NCBI GenBank assembly: GCA_024398055.1
Contig: CP073749.1
Location: 62,001 to 126,000 of the forward strand
DNA length: 64,000 nt
Direction: 5' to 3'
DNA from: a bacterium SCSIO 12741
GTDB lineage: Bacteria; Bacteroidota; Bacteroidia; Flavobacteriales_G; Salibacteraceae
The translations under genes were made by a program, and so were the position numbers. Below, piece after piece: positions 47,207 to 56,543 of the stretch. Below the pieces are notes generated by a model that made no database searches, was not told the origin of the DNA, and saw only the letters and a program-made list of their open reading frames with translations. Position 1 is the stretch's first letter; each line of letters opens with the position of its first letter.

Positions 47207-47658
47207 CTGTGGTTCATACCTTTCACAAACTTAACTGAGAACCGGATTGTTTTACCTTCCCACTTCTATTTTCCTGGCTGACCCTGGAAATATCCTGCCA
47301 ACTTTAGTGCAACCGACTTTACTTTTGTCTTGATACAAAAGAAAGTAGGCAAAGAAAAAATCAAGAGCCAAATAATCCCCAGCCCCCAAGTTCCGACAAG
47401 CGTAACTTCCCCAAACTCTGCCCGCGCATTTGGCTCAGGCCAGCACACTTTTTAGAGTTGGCGAGATTAACCAGTTCCTATTAAAACCAATCAAAAAAGC
47501 CCTATTCTTCATTCTCGTTCCCATTCTCGTTCTGTCCGGCGACTCCCGGGCTCCCACTTCGTTCGGAATTATAATTCCACACACCTCTATGATATCCCGA
47601 ACATTTAGGCGCAATTGCCGCGGTACGTTTGCCTTGTCATTCATTAAAAACAAAAATT
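47207..47658. repeat. Intergenic region with nested inverted repeat and short direct repeat
   Basis: No credible gene in ~450 bases. ACTTTTGTCTTGATACAAAAG (47321-47341) is followed by AAAGTA and then ATCAAG (47360-47365), giving nested imperfect inverted repeats (TACTTTTGT/ACAAAAG and CTTGAT/ATCAAG). This text resembles a repeat that recurs between genes in many Bacteroidota. CATTCTCGTTC occurs twice in tandem near 47511-47533. The promoter of the dehydrogenase gene must lie in the last part. Confidence 0.45.
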
Positions 47659-48615
47659 ATGAAAGCAGCAGTTTGTACCCGATACGGTAGCCCAGAAGTC
47701 ATTCAAGTGCAAGAAGTAGCCAAACCTCAACCTAAAGATGATCAGGTTTTGGTCAAGATTAAAGCCACCACCGTTTCCTCCGGAGACGCCCGCATCCGAA
47801 GAGCCGATCCAGCCATCATTCGCTTGATTTTTGGTTTTAGAGGGCCTCGCAAATCCGTTTTGGGTGTGGTTGTAGCCGGTGAAGTTGAATCCGTGGGTAA
47901 GAAGGTGACAAAATTCAAAGCCGGCGACCAAGTATTCGGAACCACCGGCATGTCCTTCGGAGCTCATGCCGAGTACCAGTGCATTGCCGAAAACGGTACC
48001 CTGGCCTTAATGCCGGAAAACATGTCTTACCAAGAAGCCGCCGCCCTCCCTTTTGGTGGAACGGCTGCTGCTCATTTCCTTCGTAAGGCCAACATTCAAA
48101 AAGGCCAGCACGTGCTGATTTACGGAGCCTCCGGAGCTATTGGAACCATCGCCATTCAACTGGCGAAGGAGTTGGGGGCTGAAGTCACCGGCGTATGCAG
48201 TGGAAGAAATACCAAATTGGCCAAATCCCTCGGTGCCGACCATGTGATTGATTATACCCAGGAAGACTTTAGTGAAAATGGGGTTCAATATGACGTTGTT
48301 TTGGAAACCGTGGGCAAGTGTACCTTCTCACAGGTTCGCAAAGCCTGTAAAAAAGACGGCGTTATCCTATTGGCCAGTGCCGGCTTAGGGATGACCTTAA
48401 GAGGAGCCTTTTCTGCGCCCTTGGGAGGACACAAAGTCATTTCCGGTGTGATCGAAGAAACCGAGAAAGACATGAACTGGTTTAAGGAATTGTTTGCCGC
48501 TGGAAGACTGAAGGCCGTGATTGATGAGGTTTATTCTTTAGAGGATATAGCCCAGGCTCACGCTCGTGTGGATAGTGGACGTAAGGTTGGGAATGTTGTT
48601 GTGGGGGTTGGGTAG
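47659..48615 (+). CDS. NAD(P)-dependent quinone-oxidoreductase-like medium-chain dehydrogenase
   Basis: A 318-residue MDR-superfamily oxidoreductase of the zinc-free quinone reductase type. N-terminal GroES-like domain (MKAAVCTRYGSPEVIQVQEV) and Rossmann domain with VLIYGASGAIGTIAIQLAKELGAEVTGVCS and LGADHVIDY. The catalytic zinc ligands of alcohol dehydrogenases are absent. It should reduce quinones or activated alkenes with NADPH. The ATG at 47659 was chosen because it begins the conserved MKA start; a longer frame begins earlier with TTG. Confidence 0.87.
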   Translation: MKAAVCTRYGSPEVIQVQEVAKPQPKDDQVLVKIKATTVSSGDARIRRADPAIIRLIFGFRGPRKSVLGVVVAGEVESVGKKVTKFKAGDQVFGTTGMSFGAHAEYQCIAENGTLALMPENMSYQEAAALPFGGTAAAHFLRKANIQKGQHVLIYGASGAIGTIAIQLAKELGAEVTGVCSGRNTKLAKSLGADHVIDYTQEDFSENGVQYDVVLETVGKCTFSQVRKACKKDGVILLASAGLGMTLRGAFSAPLGGHKVISGVIEETEKDMNWFKELFAAGRLKAVIDEVYSLEDIAQAHARVDSGRKVGNVVVGVG

Positions 48616-48808
48616 CATGGATTCGCCTCTATGGCCCGTATTGGACAAGATTTAGTTGGAATCCGATTTCGATATCCCTGATGAAGGTAAAATGAGAATG
48701 TTCGCCTAAAGATTCAAACCGGTTGGTTAATCGTCTCAATTAGCGAATTAATCCAGCTGATATTTTGCCGAGGCTAGGAAAGTTTATCGGAGATAATTCA
48801 AAATACTT

Positions 48809-49135
48809 CTAATCATCTTGAACTTGATTAAAAATCAAATTGAATTCCTCAATGGACAATAAATGATTGATTATTTCTTCAATTTCAGCTCTGCATATGC
48901 GTTCTACAATTATCATGTTTGAAGCCCAAAAGAATCGACCATCTAAACATTCGCCGCTCTTTTGATTTTTCTTTCTTAAATACTCAATGTTTCTGTAGGT
49001 AAAGAATGAAGCGACATATCTGCTTTTATTCTTGAAAGTGACAATAACATCAGAATTGTCATTTGATTCTAAGGTTCCACCCAGAATGGCCCCCTTTTCT
49101 TCACTTTCAATCCAAATATCACATATCTGATTGTT
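48809..49135 (-). CDS. Small orphan protein, 108 residues
   Basis: Starting at MNNQICDIWIES, a 108-residue soluble protein with beta-strand then helix pattern (GAILGGTLESNDNSDVIVTFKNKSRYVASFFTYRNIEYLRKKNQ ... AEIEEIINHLLSIEEFNLIFNQV). Size, acidic composition and orphan position resemble immunity proteins of polymorphic toxin systems, but no toxin lies near. An in-frame extension to 49297 overlaps the next gene and is rejected. It follows the 49149-49394 gene by 13 bases. Confidence 0.5.
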   Translation of the reverse strand, partial: NNQICDIWIESEEKGAILGGTLESNDNSDVIVTFKNKSRYVASFFTYRNIEYLRKKNQKSGECLDGRFFWASNMIIVERICRAEIEEIINHLLSIEEFNLIFNQVQDD

Positions 49136-49148
49136 CATGCTAATTACA

Positions 49149-49394
49149 TTAGGGATTTTGTTCGATGTAAATACCCCAAATATTATTTGAAAATTCACCA
49201 GCTGAAAACCGAACTGTTTCAGAACCTCGGGTAATTTGGTAAACGCTGAAGGTATAACATTGACCATATTTTGGGTCTTTGATTTTAATAGACTCACCTG
49301 TCGTTTTCCATTCTAAATCCCAAATATTCAAACCTTTAACCTCAAAAGACTCACTATCCAAGACTGTCTTTATGTGCTTCCAATTTTCATCCAT
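49149..49394 (-). CDS. Small orphan protein, ~81 residues
   Basis: A short frame starting MDENWKHIKTVLDSESFEVKGL with content typical of a small soluble domain (GLNIWDLEWKTTGESIKIKDPKYGQCYTFSVYQI ... VRFSAGEFSNNIWGIYIEQNP). It is probably co-transcribed with the downstream 108-residue gene. The family is unknown; an immunity-like role is only inferred from size and neighbour. The start could be 12 codons further upstream (49430). Confidence 0.5.
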   Translation of the reverse strand: MDENWKHIKTVLDSESFEVKGLNIWDLEWKTTGESIKIKDPKYGQCYTFSVYQITRGSETVRFSAGEFSNNIWGIYIEQNP

Positions 49395-49474
49395 GATCAT
49401 CGTCTTTTCTCGCATAACGCAATCAATCATCCAGCCATGTAGCTTTCAGCCCTCGACACCTCAGCTACCCACAA

Positions 49475-50685
49475 CTACTGAACAAAATACATCTCCAACT
49501 CCCTTTTCCCTTGGCAAAGATTTTTCCCCGGGAGAGACAGGTGAAGTTGTCCTTGACCAGTTCGTAAGTTGAAGCGGAGATGTTGATTTTACCGGCTTCG
49601 CCGGTGGACTCTATTCTACTGGCGGTATTGATGGTGTCTCCAAAAAGGTCGTAGGCAAACTTCTTTTTTCCTACTACACCTGCGACTATGGTTCCTGAAT
49701 GAATGCCCACCCGCATCCTCCATTTGATTTCGTGGCTTTTGTTTCTCTCCTCAAGGTAGGACAGCATCATTTTTGCTGCGGTAACACAGTTGGCTGCATG
49801 ATCTGTATTTTCATCTTCCAGGCCGCACGCAGCTAAATAGGCATCACCAATGGTTTCAATCTTTTCAACGTTGGTTTCCTCCATGATGTCATCGAATCGC
49901 CCGAAAATTTCGTTTAATTCATTGACCAAGGTGATGGCCGATATGGACCTCACCAACTCTGTGAATCCTTCAAAATCAGTAAATAAAATCGACACATTCT
50001 TATGTCTTTTAGGGATGGTCTTCCCACTCTCCTTTAGGTCTTTTATAATGTGTTCGGGTAAAATATTATGCAGAAGATCATCTGACTTTTTCTGTTCTGC
50101 CAACAAGGAATCTTCCGATCTATCAATAAGTACAGACAAGCTCCAAATCAAGGCGATACAAATCAAAGCCGTCATTCCGATATTGACAATCTGGGATAAA
50201 TATGGATCCATGTCCTCGTTGTGTGCCTGGAATTCTGATTGAAAGACAACCGCAGCAATCAAAGTCAAACAGGCCAATAAACTGAAACCATTGGCAATCG
50301 CCCTTGCCTTACGCGGAAAAGTCATGTAGGGTAAAATGATTAGCAAAAAACCGACTGTGGTAATTCCTGAACGGTAGCCGGATAAATAAAGAAATACGAG
50401 AACGGACAAATAGGCCGCTAAGGAAAGCCAGACGGAAGCGAATACCCGCCGACCTTTCTGGTTAAACACCAAAACGAGCAGAAACATCAGGCCCAATATG
50501 GTATTCCACACCGCGCTTGTAGTTTCCGATATGGACAGGGCAATGGCCATCCACAACCCGTTGAACAGAACCCCTAAAATTCCGGCTATATTGGTTACCC
50601 GCAGATACCTTTTCTCAGTTACTGAAAACTTGTCGTTTGCCCCAATATCAACAATTCTTTGAAAGAGCGTTTGTTTTTTTGTCAT
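49475..50685 (-). CDS. Class III adenylate cyclase with membrane domain (frameshifted at the 3' end)
   Basis: Makes cAMP from ATP. Residues ~30-190 hold about six transmembrane helices; the linker LLHNILPEHIIKDLKESGKTIP leads to the catalytic domain (~228-400). Metal-binding Asp237 (SILFTDFEGFT) and Asp281 (IGDAY), ATP-specificity Lys275 (VEKIETIG) and YDLFGDTINTASRIES are present, and the domain is complete. The read-out end SWRCILFSSCG is abnormal. One extra C in the CCC run at 49501-49503 gives KGKGELEMYFVQ and a stop at 49475, the usual ending. No cAMP receptor gene is close. Confidence 0.88.
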
Positions 50686-50767
50686 CTACTGAGTTTTGGT
50701 TATTCCCGACTTCTTTTGATTACCCAATTCCTAACAGTCAATTTATGTCTCTATCGCATCAATCAAC

Positions 50768-51448
50768 TCATTCATAGAGAAGATAATTTCTCTTCCTCCT
50801 GTCTTTATAATAGAGCTCAGTCAGTAATTGGTCTGGATTGTTTTCTAATTCTTGTATTCTCTGGTAATAAAAAGAATAAACAACGGTATCTTGTTGGTAA
50901 ACATATTGATACTCGGATATTGCTTTTTCGGGATTCCCTTGAATTTCATAAAGATTTCCGATATACCACTTAAAGTCAGGATTCACTTCGGCCGCTTGTG
51001 CAAGCAAGGCCATCGCTTTGTCAAAGTCCCCTTGTTTAATATAGCAGCCGGCCTTATTTGCTTGGTTTCTGGGTGAATCAAAAGTTAATAATTCATTCAA
51101 CTGAAATCGCTCCATGGCAAGAGCAATACTGTCATTGTCGTAATAGATTTCACCAACAATGGCATGAAGGATAGAAACCTTCGAATCATCAAGTGACTTG
51201 TCATTTTCAATCAAAGAGTCAGCATAGATCACTCCATCTTTTAGATTAGCATCGGAACGTCTATACAGCTCTTGGATTTTTGAATCCCAGGCAAGGACTT
51301 TCTGATTATGCCTTTCAGCGTGCTTGGCAAAATCTTTTCTTATTTCATTCATGTAATCGTTCGCATTGGTCTGATTAGGTTGACAACCCGAAAGAGAGAT
51401 TAGAAAAACGATTATGGTAATGGTATGCTTCATTTTTATAGAATTCAA
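50768..51448 (-). CDS. TPR lipoprotein
   Basis: A ~220-residue protein with lipoprotein signal (IIVFLISLSGC) and TPR-like helices in the mature part (QANKAGCYIKQGDFDKAMALLAQAAEVNPDFKWYIGNLYEIQGNPEKAISEYQYVYQQD). It is held at the envelope and probably binds other proteins. Start MKHTITIIV at 51433 is an alternative. It lies between the cyclase gene and a disrupted orphan gene, all on the same strand. Confidence 0.65.
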   Translation of the reverse strand: MNSIKMKHTITIIVFLISLSGCQPNQTNANDYMNEIRKDFAKHAERHNQKVLAWDSKIQELYRRSDANLKDGVIYADSLIENDKSLDDSKVSILHAIVGEIYYDNDSIALAMERFQLNELLTFDSPRNQANKAGCYIKQGDFDKAMALLAQAAEVNPDFKWYIGNLYEIQGNPEKAISEYQYVYQQDTVVYSFYYQRIQELENNPDQLLTELYYKDRRKRNYLLYE

Positions 51449-51475
51449 CGTTCTGACTTAAATGTCGCTTGACGG

Positions 51476-51877
51476 TTAGGTTAGAGATGCATTTAAGTTC
51501 GTATTGTAGCTCGCTTTTATTTCAATTTCTCGTTTTATGTTCCTGCCTGAAGCTACCCATGTTCGATGATAATAGACTGTTGTATTGAACTCATTTGCTA
51601 TCAATTGTCCAATTTCTTTAATCTCTTTTTAGTCAATTTTATTTTTAGTAATCGAAATTCCATAGTTGCAATTCTCCGGAACTGTATTATCCCAATCACT
51701 AAGTGTCCCTTCCTCATAAGGCCGACTTACATTAAATTTCAAATCATCCTTACTTGATTCTCCCCACTCAGTTTCATTTTCGCTATCAAATTGAAATTCA
51801 GACAAGCCTATAAGACTCTTCATTCGGCCACAAAAATCCTTTAATGTCAAATTACATCGTAATGCTAAGTGTTCCAT
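51476..51877 (-). pseudogene. Orphan gene with in-frame stop
   Basis: From MEHLALRCNLTLKDFCGRM the frame runs 82 codons to TAA at 51629-51631 (...NCNYGISITKNKID*). The same frame then continues in a protein-like way (KEIKEIGQLIANEFNTTVYYHRTW, then NIKREIEIKASYN) to a second stop at 51476. The continuation has normal codon composition and a sensible KEIxEIGQLIANEF helix, so the first stop looks like a nonsense mutation in a ~130-residue gene. The intact family is small, acidic and orphan-like, possibly immunity-related. Confidence 0.5.
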
Positions 51878-52151
51878 TTTAATGAAGTACAAAGTTTTGT
51901 ATTCTATCATTCCAGCCGGCGCCACACAATATGTATACCATTGAAGTGAGTTATTCCTCCCTATATTTTTGTGTTTCAGGTTCCCATTTTATCTTATTTA
52001 CTAAAGCCTATTCCTATGCATTAAACATTTGCCCGTAAAGTCCATATTACTGATAGTTGATCTGGCTTGACTCAAATATAGATGAAAGAAAAGTAGGGCT
52101 AAAAACACATGAATGGTATAGTACTATTTCAATATTTTAGAAGGATCGGAA

Positions 52152-52580
52152 ATGAGATTATCAAACCTAAGATATCAAGACGTTGAAGAATCCTTCGGAA
52201 TGGGTGGCCCCTATCTTGGAACACTTGAATTCAATGGAGAAATACTGAATAGGAGATTTCTTGCTAATGGTGAAAAACTATCTCTGAATAAAACAAAAAT
52301 TGTTTTAGCGCAATATTCAGGAAATAGAAATGACGGCATATTGGGTTTGAGTCTCCAAAGAGTGTTTCACATTGTCGTCTATGATGAAGTAGTAGACGAA
52401 TTTTATCAATCTATAGATTCCTTCGAGAGCCTTACTATTGAGAAAATGGAAGGTAATCTCATCACTTTTCATGAAGCTTTTCATACTTCATTGAATGAGT
52501 TTAAGCGGACCGTTAAATTCACTGAGAAGAACTTCAATAAAATGGAAAGGGATAATATAATCGCCACAAAAAGAGAATAA
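52152..52580 (+). CDS. Orphan protein, 142 residues
   Basis: A soluble 142-residue protein with no signal peptide (MRLSNLRYQDVEESFGMGGPYLGTLEFNGEIL, then FHIVVYDEVVDEFYQSIDSFESLTIEKMEGNLITFHEA). I do not recognise it. It is the only plus-strand gene in this small-gene segment. Composition and size match the other orphans here. AT-rich upstream DNA of ~220 bases has no obvious promoter match. Confidence 0.5.
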   Translation: MRLSNLRYQDVEESFGMGGPYLGTLEFNGEILNRRFLANGEKLSLNKTKIVLAQYSGNRNDGILGLSLQRVFHIVVYDEVVDEFYQSIDSFESLTIEKMEGNLITFHEAFHTSLNEFKRTVKFTEKNFNKMERDNIIATKRE

Positions 52581-52661
52581 AAGTCAACTGCCTCTTAGGC
52601 ATTACCGCCAGACAATCAGATAAGTGCTTTGGCTGGCCAAACTCAAAACTAATTCCGAAAT

Positions 52662-53150
52662 TTAGTATCTCCTTAAAACCGTAATTTCATACCTTCTATT
52701 TCGTTGATGAGCTAGCTCCTTTTCTTTCGTCGTTTGTATGCCTCGAATCTTCTCCTCGGAAAATACGGGATCACCTTCCCCATACCCTTTGGCTACCATT
52801 CTTTCAGATTCTATTTCAAAAGTCTCGTGAAAGACTTGACAAGCCATTATTGCTCTCCATTCACTGAGTTTTAGATTGGCAACAGAATCCCCCCTGTGGT
52901 CAGTGTGCACCCCAATTTCAAATACCCATTCAGGGTGAGCTTCCAAATAATTAGCGACAGCTTTAAAGGAATAGTAAGATGCCGAATCATTAGATGGATA
53001 AACCCTCCCTTTCATATCCGAAATTACCTGGAAGGATTTCCGATCTCCTATTTTTAGTTCTTCTGATTGATTGGTGGTCTCACAACTGATACCGAAAAAC
53101 ATGATGGTCAAAAAGATTGGGAGGCTTTTGATTGAAAAGGATTTAATCAT
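52662..53150 (-). CDS. OmpA-family lipoprotein-like protein
   Basis: A 162-residue exported protein with lipobox-like MFFGISC and a C-terminal OmpA peptidoglycan-binding domain: YLEAHPEWVFEIGVHTDHRGDSVANLKLSEWRA, MVAKGYGEGDPVF and the typical NRRYEITV end. It should bind the cell wall through diaminopimelate-type residues (D of TDHRGD, R of NRR). Its start overlaps the stop of the upstream 126-residue gene by eight bases. Confidence 0.78.
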   Translation of the reverse strand: MIKSFSIKSLPIFLTIMFFGISCETTNQSEELKIGDRKSFQVISDMKGRVYPSNDSASYYSFKAVANYLEAHPEWVFEIGVHTDHRGDSVANLKLSEWRAIMACQVFHETFEIESERMVAKGYGEGDPVFSEEKIRGIQTTKEKELAHQRNRRYEITVLRRY

Positions 53151-53523
53151 TGGTTGATTCGTTGTTTGTTTCTACTATCTCCACGCCCATATCCTCCATA
53201 TTCTTAGCGAGGGTCAATGCCAAATCATCTTTCATATCCATGGACACTAAATCGATGAAATAACTCACATCTGAAAAGTAGTCTTCGAATTTTTTGGAAA
53301 GGATCAAATTCTCCTTTTCATATTCTTGATCATCATCGTAGAACAATACAATTGCTCTAATCTTATTCAATGACAAAAAGCCATTTCTTCGATAAACCAA
53401 ACAGAAACCTTGAATGCTGTTTAACGGGGTAAATACATCCTTCAAATAGTCTGACAAATCATGAGGTGGGCTCTTCCAGCGGCTATATATGATTCGTTGT
53501 CCTTTGGGTATGTAGGTTTCCAC
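53143..53523 (-). CDS. Hypothetical protein, 126 residues
   Basis: A soluble protein of unknown family starting METYIPKGQRIIYSRWKSPPHDLSDYLKDVF. It has an alternating beta/helix pattern and an acidic C-terminus. It is probably translated together with the OmpA-like gene because the two overlap by eight bases. Confidence 0.5.
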   Translation of the reverse strand: METYIPKGQRIIYSRWKSPPHDLSDYLKDVFTPLNSIQGFCLVYRRNGFLSLNKIRAIVLFYDDDQEYEKENLILSKKFEDYFSDVSYFIDLVSMDMKDDLALTLAKNMEDMGVEIVETNNESTND

Positions 53524-53550
53524 TTTGTTGCTGGTTTGGTAACTACTAAG

Positions 53551-54933
53551 TTAATAGGAATCTTCTGAAGGGAAGTCACCTAAGTCAATAACCATGAATG
53601 TGCATTCACTGCCTATCCCCCGAACAATCTCCCCCAAATAAACAAAGTGAAACTCGACGGTGCCATCCTTTTCAAAAAACAGAAATTGAGTATCCCATTC
53701 TTCGGCGAAGAACTCATTTTTGGATAGTGGATAGATGGGATGCCCATTACCATTGGAAAATCGGAAGTAGAGCTCGCCATCTTGCATCGAGATGGTCCAC
53801 TCTTCGCCATTCATAAGGTATACTCCGGTATAGGTTTGAAGTAGGTCTTCAGGGAGCTTGATTCTCTTTTTGATGGGAAGGGGTTTTCCTATGGCTATTG
53901 CGGTTAAACTTTTAGCTGTTTGGGTTGTGGGGCTACACAGGCAATTGGAGAGTATAATGGTCAAGGTTTTGGAGAATGGAATGAACCAGGCACTGGAAAG
54001 AAATCCGTTGATTCCGCCTTCATGGGAAATGAGTTTTTCTCCTTGTAGGCTATCTACAAACCAGCCGTATCCGTAATTGGAATAGCTCCCATCGTTTAAC
54101 CGGAAGGGAGTGTGAGCGGATTGAAGCGTTTGCTTAGAGACCAACTTGTATTCAAACAGTGCCTGATACCACTTGTTTAAGTCATTGGCGGTGGAGAGCA
54201 GATTTCCGGCGGAAAAGGGAATGGACATATCGATAAAGGTGGCTTTTTGAATCCTTCCATCTACCTCTTCATAACCCATTGCCCGTCTGTCTATGATCGA
54301 ATCGGTACGATCAGCCAGGGTGTGGGTCATACCTGCTGGGCTCAAAAGGTGATTGGAGATGTATTGATTGTAGTCCTCTCCTGAAACTTGCTCGATGATC
54401 AAACCCAACAAATGATAACCCGAGTTGCAGTAACTAAATTGAGAACCGGGTTCAAATTCCAAGGGCAAATCCTTAAAGTAGTTGACCAGAGAATCGGGAT
54501 CGCAACCGTTTTGCATTAGGTCTTTTTCAAAGACTTCCAGTTCGGTGATCTCCGCTAATCCAGAGGTGTGGGTCAGAAGATGTTCTATAGTTAGGGGATA
54601 TTCCTTTTTAGGGAAGTTGATCAGGAATTTCTGGATGGGATCCTTTATACTCAGCTTCCCCTCTTCCATCAACTGAAGAATGGCGATGGCCGTAAATTGC
54701 TTAGTCACGGATCCAATTCTAAATCGGGTATGCTCGGTTGCTTGAAGCTTTAACTCCATATTGCTCAAACCTTTTACCTGAGAATAGATGGGTCTAAATT
54801 CCTGACTAACAAGCACACTAACGGCTGGACCGTTGTTGAATTTGGACTGAACAATGGAATCTATCTGTTGAACTGACTGCTGACCAAACCCAATCAGGGG
54901 AAAAATGAAAAGAGGCAGGAATAGTTTTTTCAT
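53551..54933 (-). CDS. Serine hydrolase, beta-lactamase / penicillin-binding-protein-like family
   Basis: A 460-residue exported protein (signal LFLPLFIFPLIGFGQQ). The class-C-type active site is complete: SVTK (RIGSVTKQFTAI), YCN (SQFSYCNSGYH) and HEGG (KLISHEGGING). These enzymes act as D-aminopeptidases, esterases or carboxypeptidases; a true antibiotic resistance role cannot be assumed. A C-terminal domain follows the catalytic part. A 90-base piece of its 3' end is duplicated at 44714-44804. Divergent from another serine hydrolase. Confidence 0.85.
   Translation of the reverse strand: MKKLFLPLFIFPLIGFGQQSVQQIDSIVQSKFNNGPAVSVLVSQEFRPIYSQVKGLSNMELKLQATEHTRFRIGSVTKQFTAIAILQLMEEGKLSIKDPIQKFLINFPKKEYPLTIEHLLTHTSGLAEITELEVFEKDLMQNGCDPDSLVNYFKDLPLEFEPGSQFSYCNSGYHLLGLIIEQVSGEDYNQYISNHLLSPAGMTHTLADRTDSIIDRRAMGYEEVDGRIQKATFIDMSIPFSAGNLLSTANDLNKWYQALFEYKLVSKQTLQSAHTPFRLNDGSYSNYGYGWFVDSLQGEKLISHEGGINGFLSSAWFIPFSKTLTIILSNCLCSPTTQTAKSLTAIAIGKPLPIKKRIKLPEDLLQTYTGVYLMNGEEWTISMQDGELYFRFSNGNGHPIYPLSKNEFFAEEWDTQFLFFEKDGTVEFHFVYLGEIVRGIGSECTFMVIDLGDFPSEDSY
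53605..53694. repeat. Source copy of a 90-bp sequence also present at 44714-44804
   Basis: These bases lie inside the 3' end of the serine hydrolase gene and match 44714-44804 with three substitutions and one length change in a C run. This copy keeps the reading frame, so it is the parent or a paralogue of the parent. Confidence 0.75.
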
Positions 54934-55103
54934 GGATTTAACCGATGGCTATGCTTGTTCTAATGGATGTTGAGCTTAAATTTGAACCGATACTCCAGCA
55001 TCCTAAGAATTGTTTCCGGGCTAAAATTATCGAAGTTCTCTTTCCCAAACACGATTTCTCGATTCGGTGCGTTGTTGTCTCCAACTAATTGACACCCCAA
55101 AGA

Positions 55104-56540
55104 ATGAAATACACCTTTTTAGCCTTAACTGTAGTAGGCTTACTGGGATCTTGCTCCCCAACCTCTTCTTCCGACAGCCCCGCCACCGTTTACAATGAAA
55201 AATCGAAAATCCTGGACTCGCTGTATACTGAATTGCACCAATACGGGGAATTCAATGGCAACGTGCTGGTAGCGGAAAACGATACCATCATCTTTCAAAA
55301 GAGTTTTGGATTGGCCAAAAGAGAAACGGGTCAAATGCTCGAGGATAACTCTGTTTTTAACCTGGCCTCGGTAACCAAACAATTTACGGCTACGGCCATT
55401 GCTTTACTGGCTAAGGAACAAAAGCTATCCCTCGATGACGAACTGGCAAAACACATTCCAGAACTTGAATTTTACCAAGGAATAACCATCAATCACCTGG
55501 TCAGACATACTTCTGGCCTACCCGATTACATGCAGCTCTGGGATGAAAAAGGCGACACTTCGCAAGAAGCCTCCAACAGCTCGGTGATCGAACTTTTTGC
55601 GAAGGAAAAGCCAGACCTTCTTTTTGAACCCAATGAAAAAATGCGCTACAGCAATACGGGCTACCTCCTGCTCGCTACGATTGTTGAACGGGTATCCAAT
55701 CAATCCTTTGGGGCCTTTTTGGACGAACGAATCTTTACTCCATTAGACATGAAGGATACGAAGCTGCTTTTTGTGTACAAGGACGGTGTAAAATTGAACA
55801 AGTTAACCGCTGGCTATTCCCAAGATTCAACGGGTTCATACGTACCCAACATTGAATATGCTCAGATTTTTGATGGCGTTTATGGCCAGGGACGATTGTA
55901 TTCAACCACTACAGATTTATTCAAATGGCACCAGGGATTAAGGAAGTATAAACTGCTTTCTGAAGAGGAAACAAAAAGCCTTTTCTCCCCTTCTACTTTG
56001 AACTCGGAAGAAGAAATCAATTATGGGTTTGGCTGGTTTTTGAAGGATGATGAGAATTACGGAAAAATCGCCGCACATAGCGGAGGCTGGGCCGGGTATG
56101 TCACCTACCTGGAAACCCATTTGGATGATAACAAAGTCATGATCATTCTTCAAAACAATGGAAATGCCACTGGCAAAACCAGAATACCGATGCAGAATAC
56201 CCGAAGAGTGTTATACAATGAGCCCCTGGAAAGCCAGCTTCGACTCCCCACAGATCTTTTGAAAAAGTACGCCGGAACCTACGTTTCTGAAAAAGGAAAG
56301 GACAAGGTCATTTTGTTGGAGCATCAATCTCTTTGGATGGTACTGGACAAGGAAACCAAACTTGAATTAATCCCCGACTCCAAAACAAAATTCATTGTCG
56401 ATGGATTTAGTCCAGAGGTGACTTATGAGTTTTTCCTGGATGATCAGGGCGACGTAGAAAAGTACCGGGTACAGCAACCGGAACATGAAATTGACCGGAT
56501 AGCCATGCGCAAAAAGGCTGGTAGCGATTTACCGGGTTAA
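55104..56540 (+). CDS. Serine hydrolase lipoprotein, beta-lactamase-like family
   Basis: A 478-residue lipoprotein (lipobox VVGLLGSC). Active-site motifs: SVTK (NLASVTKQFTATA), YSN (KMRYSNTGYLL) and HSGG (AAHSGGWAGY). It is distinct from its divergent neighbour at 53551-54933 in length and in its tail domain (KYAGTYVSEKGKDKVILLEHQS). It probably cleaves peptide or ester bonds at the envelope. The ATG at 55104 gives the right signal; the TTG at 55089 is rejected. Confidence 0.83.
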   Translation: MKYTFLALTVVGLLGSCSPTSSSDSPATVYNEKSKILDSLYTELHQYGEFNGNVLVAENDTIIFQKSFGLAKRETGQMLEDNSVFNLASVTKQFTATAIALLAKEQKLSLDDELAKHIPELEFYQGITINHLVRHTSGLPDYMQLWDEKGDTSQEASNSSVIELFAKEKPDLLFEPNEKMRYSNTGYLLLATIVERVSNQSFGAFLDERIFTPLDMKDTKLLFVYKDGVKLNKLTAGYSQDSTGSYVPNIEYAQIFDGVYGQGRLYSTTTDLFKWHQGLRKYKLLSEEETKSLFSPSTLNSEEEINYGFGWFLKDDENYGKIAAHSGGWAGYVTYLETHLDDNKVMIILQNNGNATGKTRIPMQNTRRVLYNEPLESQLRLPTDLLKKYAGTYVSEKGKDKVILLEHQSLWMVLDKETKLELIPDSKTKFIVDGFSPEVTYEFFLDDQGDVEKYRVQQPEHEIDRIAMRKKAGSDLPG

Positions 56541-56543
56541 TCC

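Noticed and set aside
47459-47658. N-terminal extension or separate gene before the dehydrogenase
   Set aside because: Codon composition is poor, the MDR family starts at MKA, and the region has repeat-like sequence.
48809-49297. Longer 162-residue version of the 108-residue orphan gene
   Set aside because: The extra N-terminus overlaps the better-supported 49149-49394 gene and reads like its antiframe.
53551-56540. Antibiotic-resistance beta-lactamases
   Set aside because: The SxxK/YxN/HxGG pattern is shared by esterases and peptidases of the same family; nothing shows beta-lactam hydrolysis.
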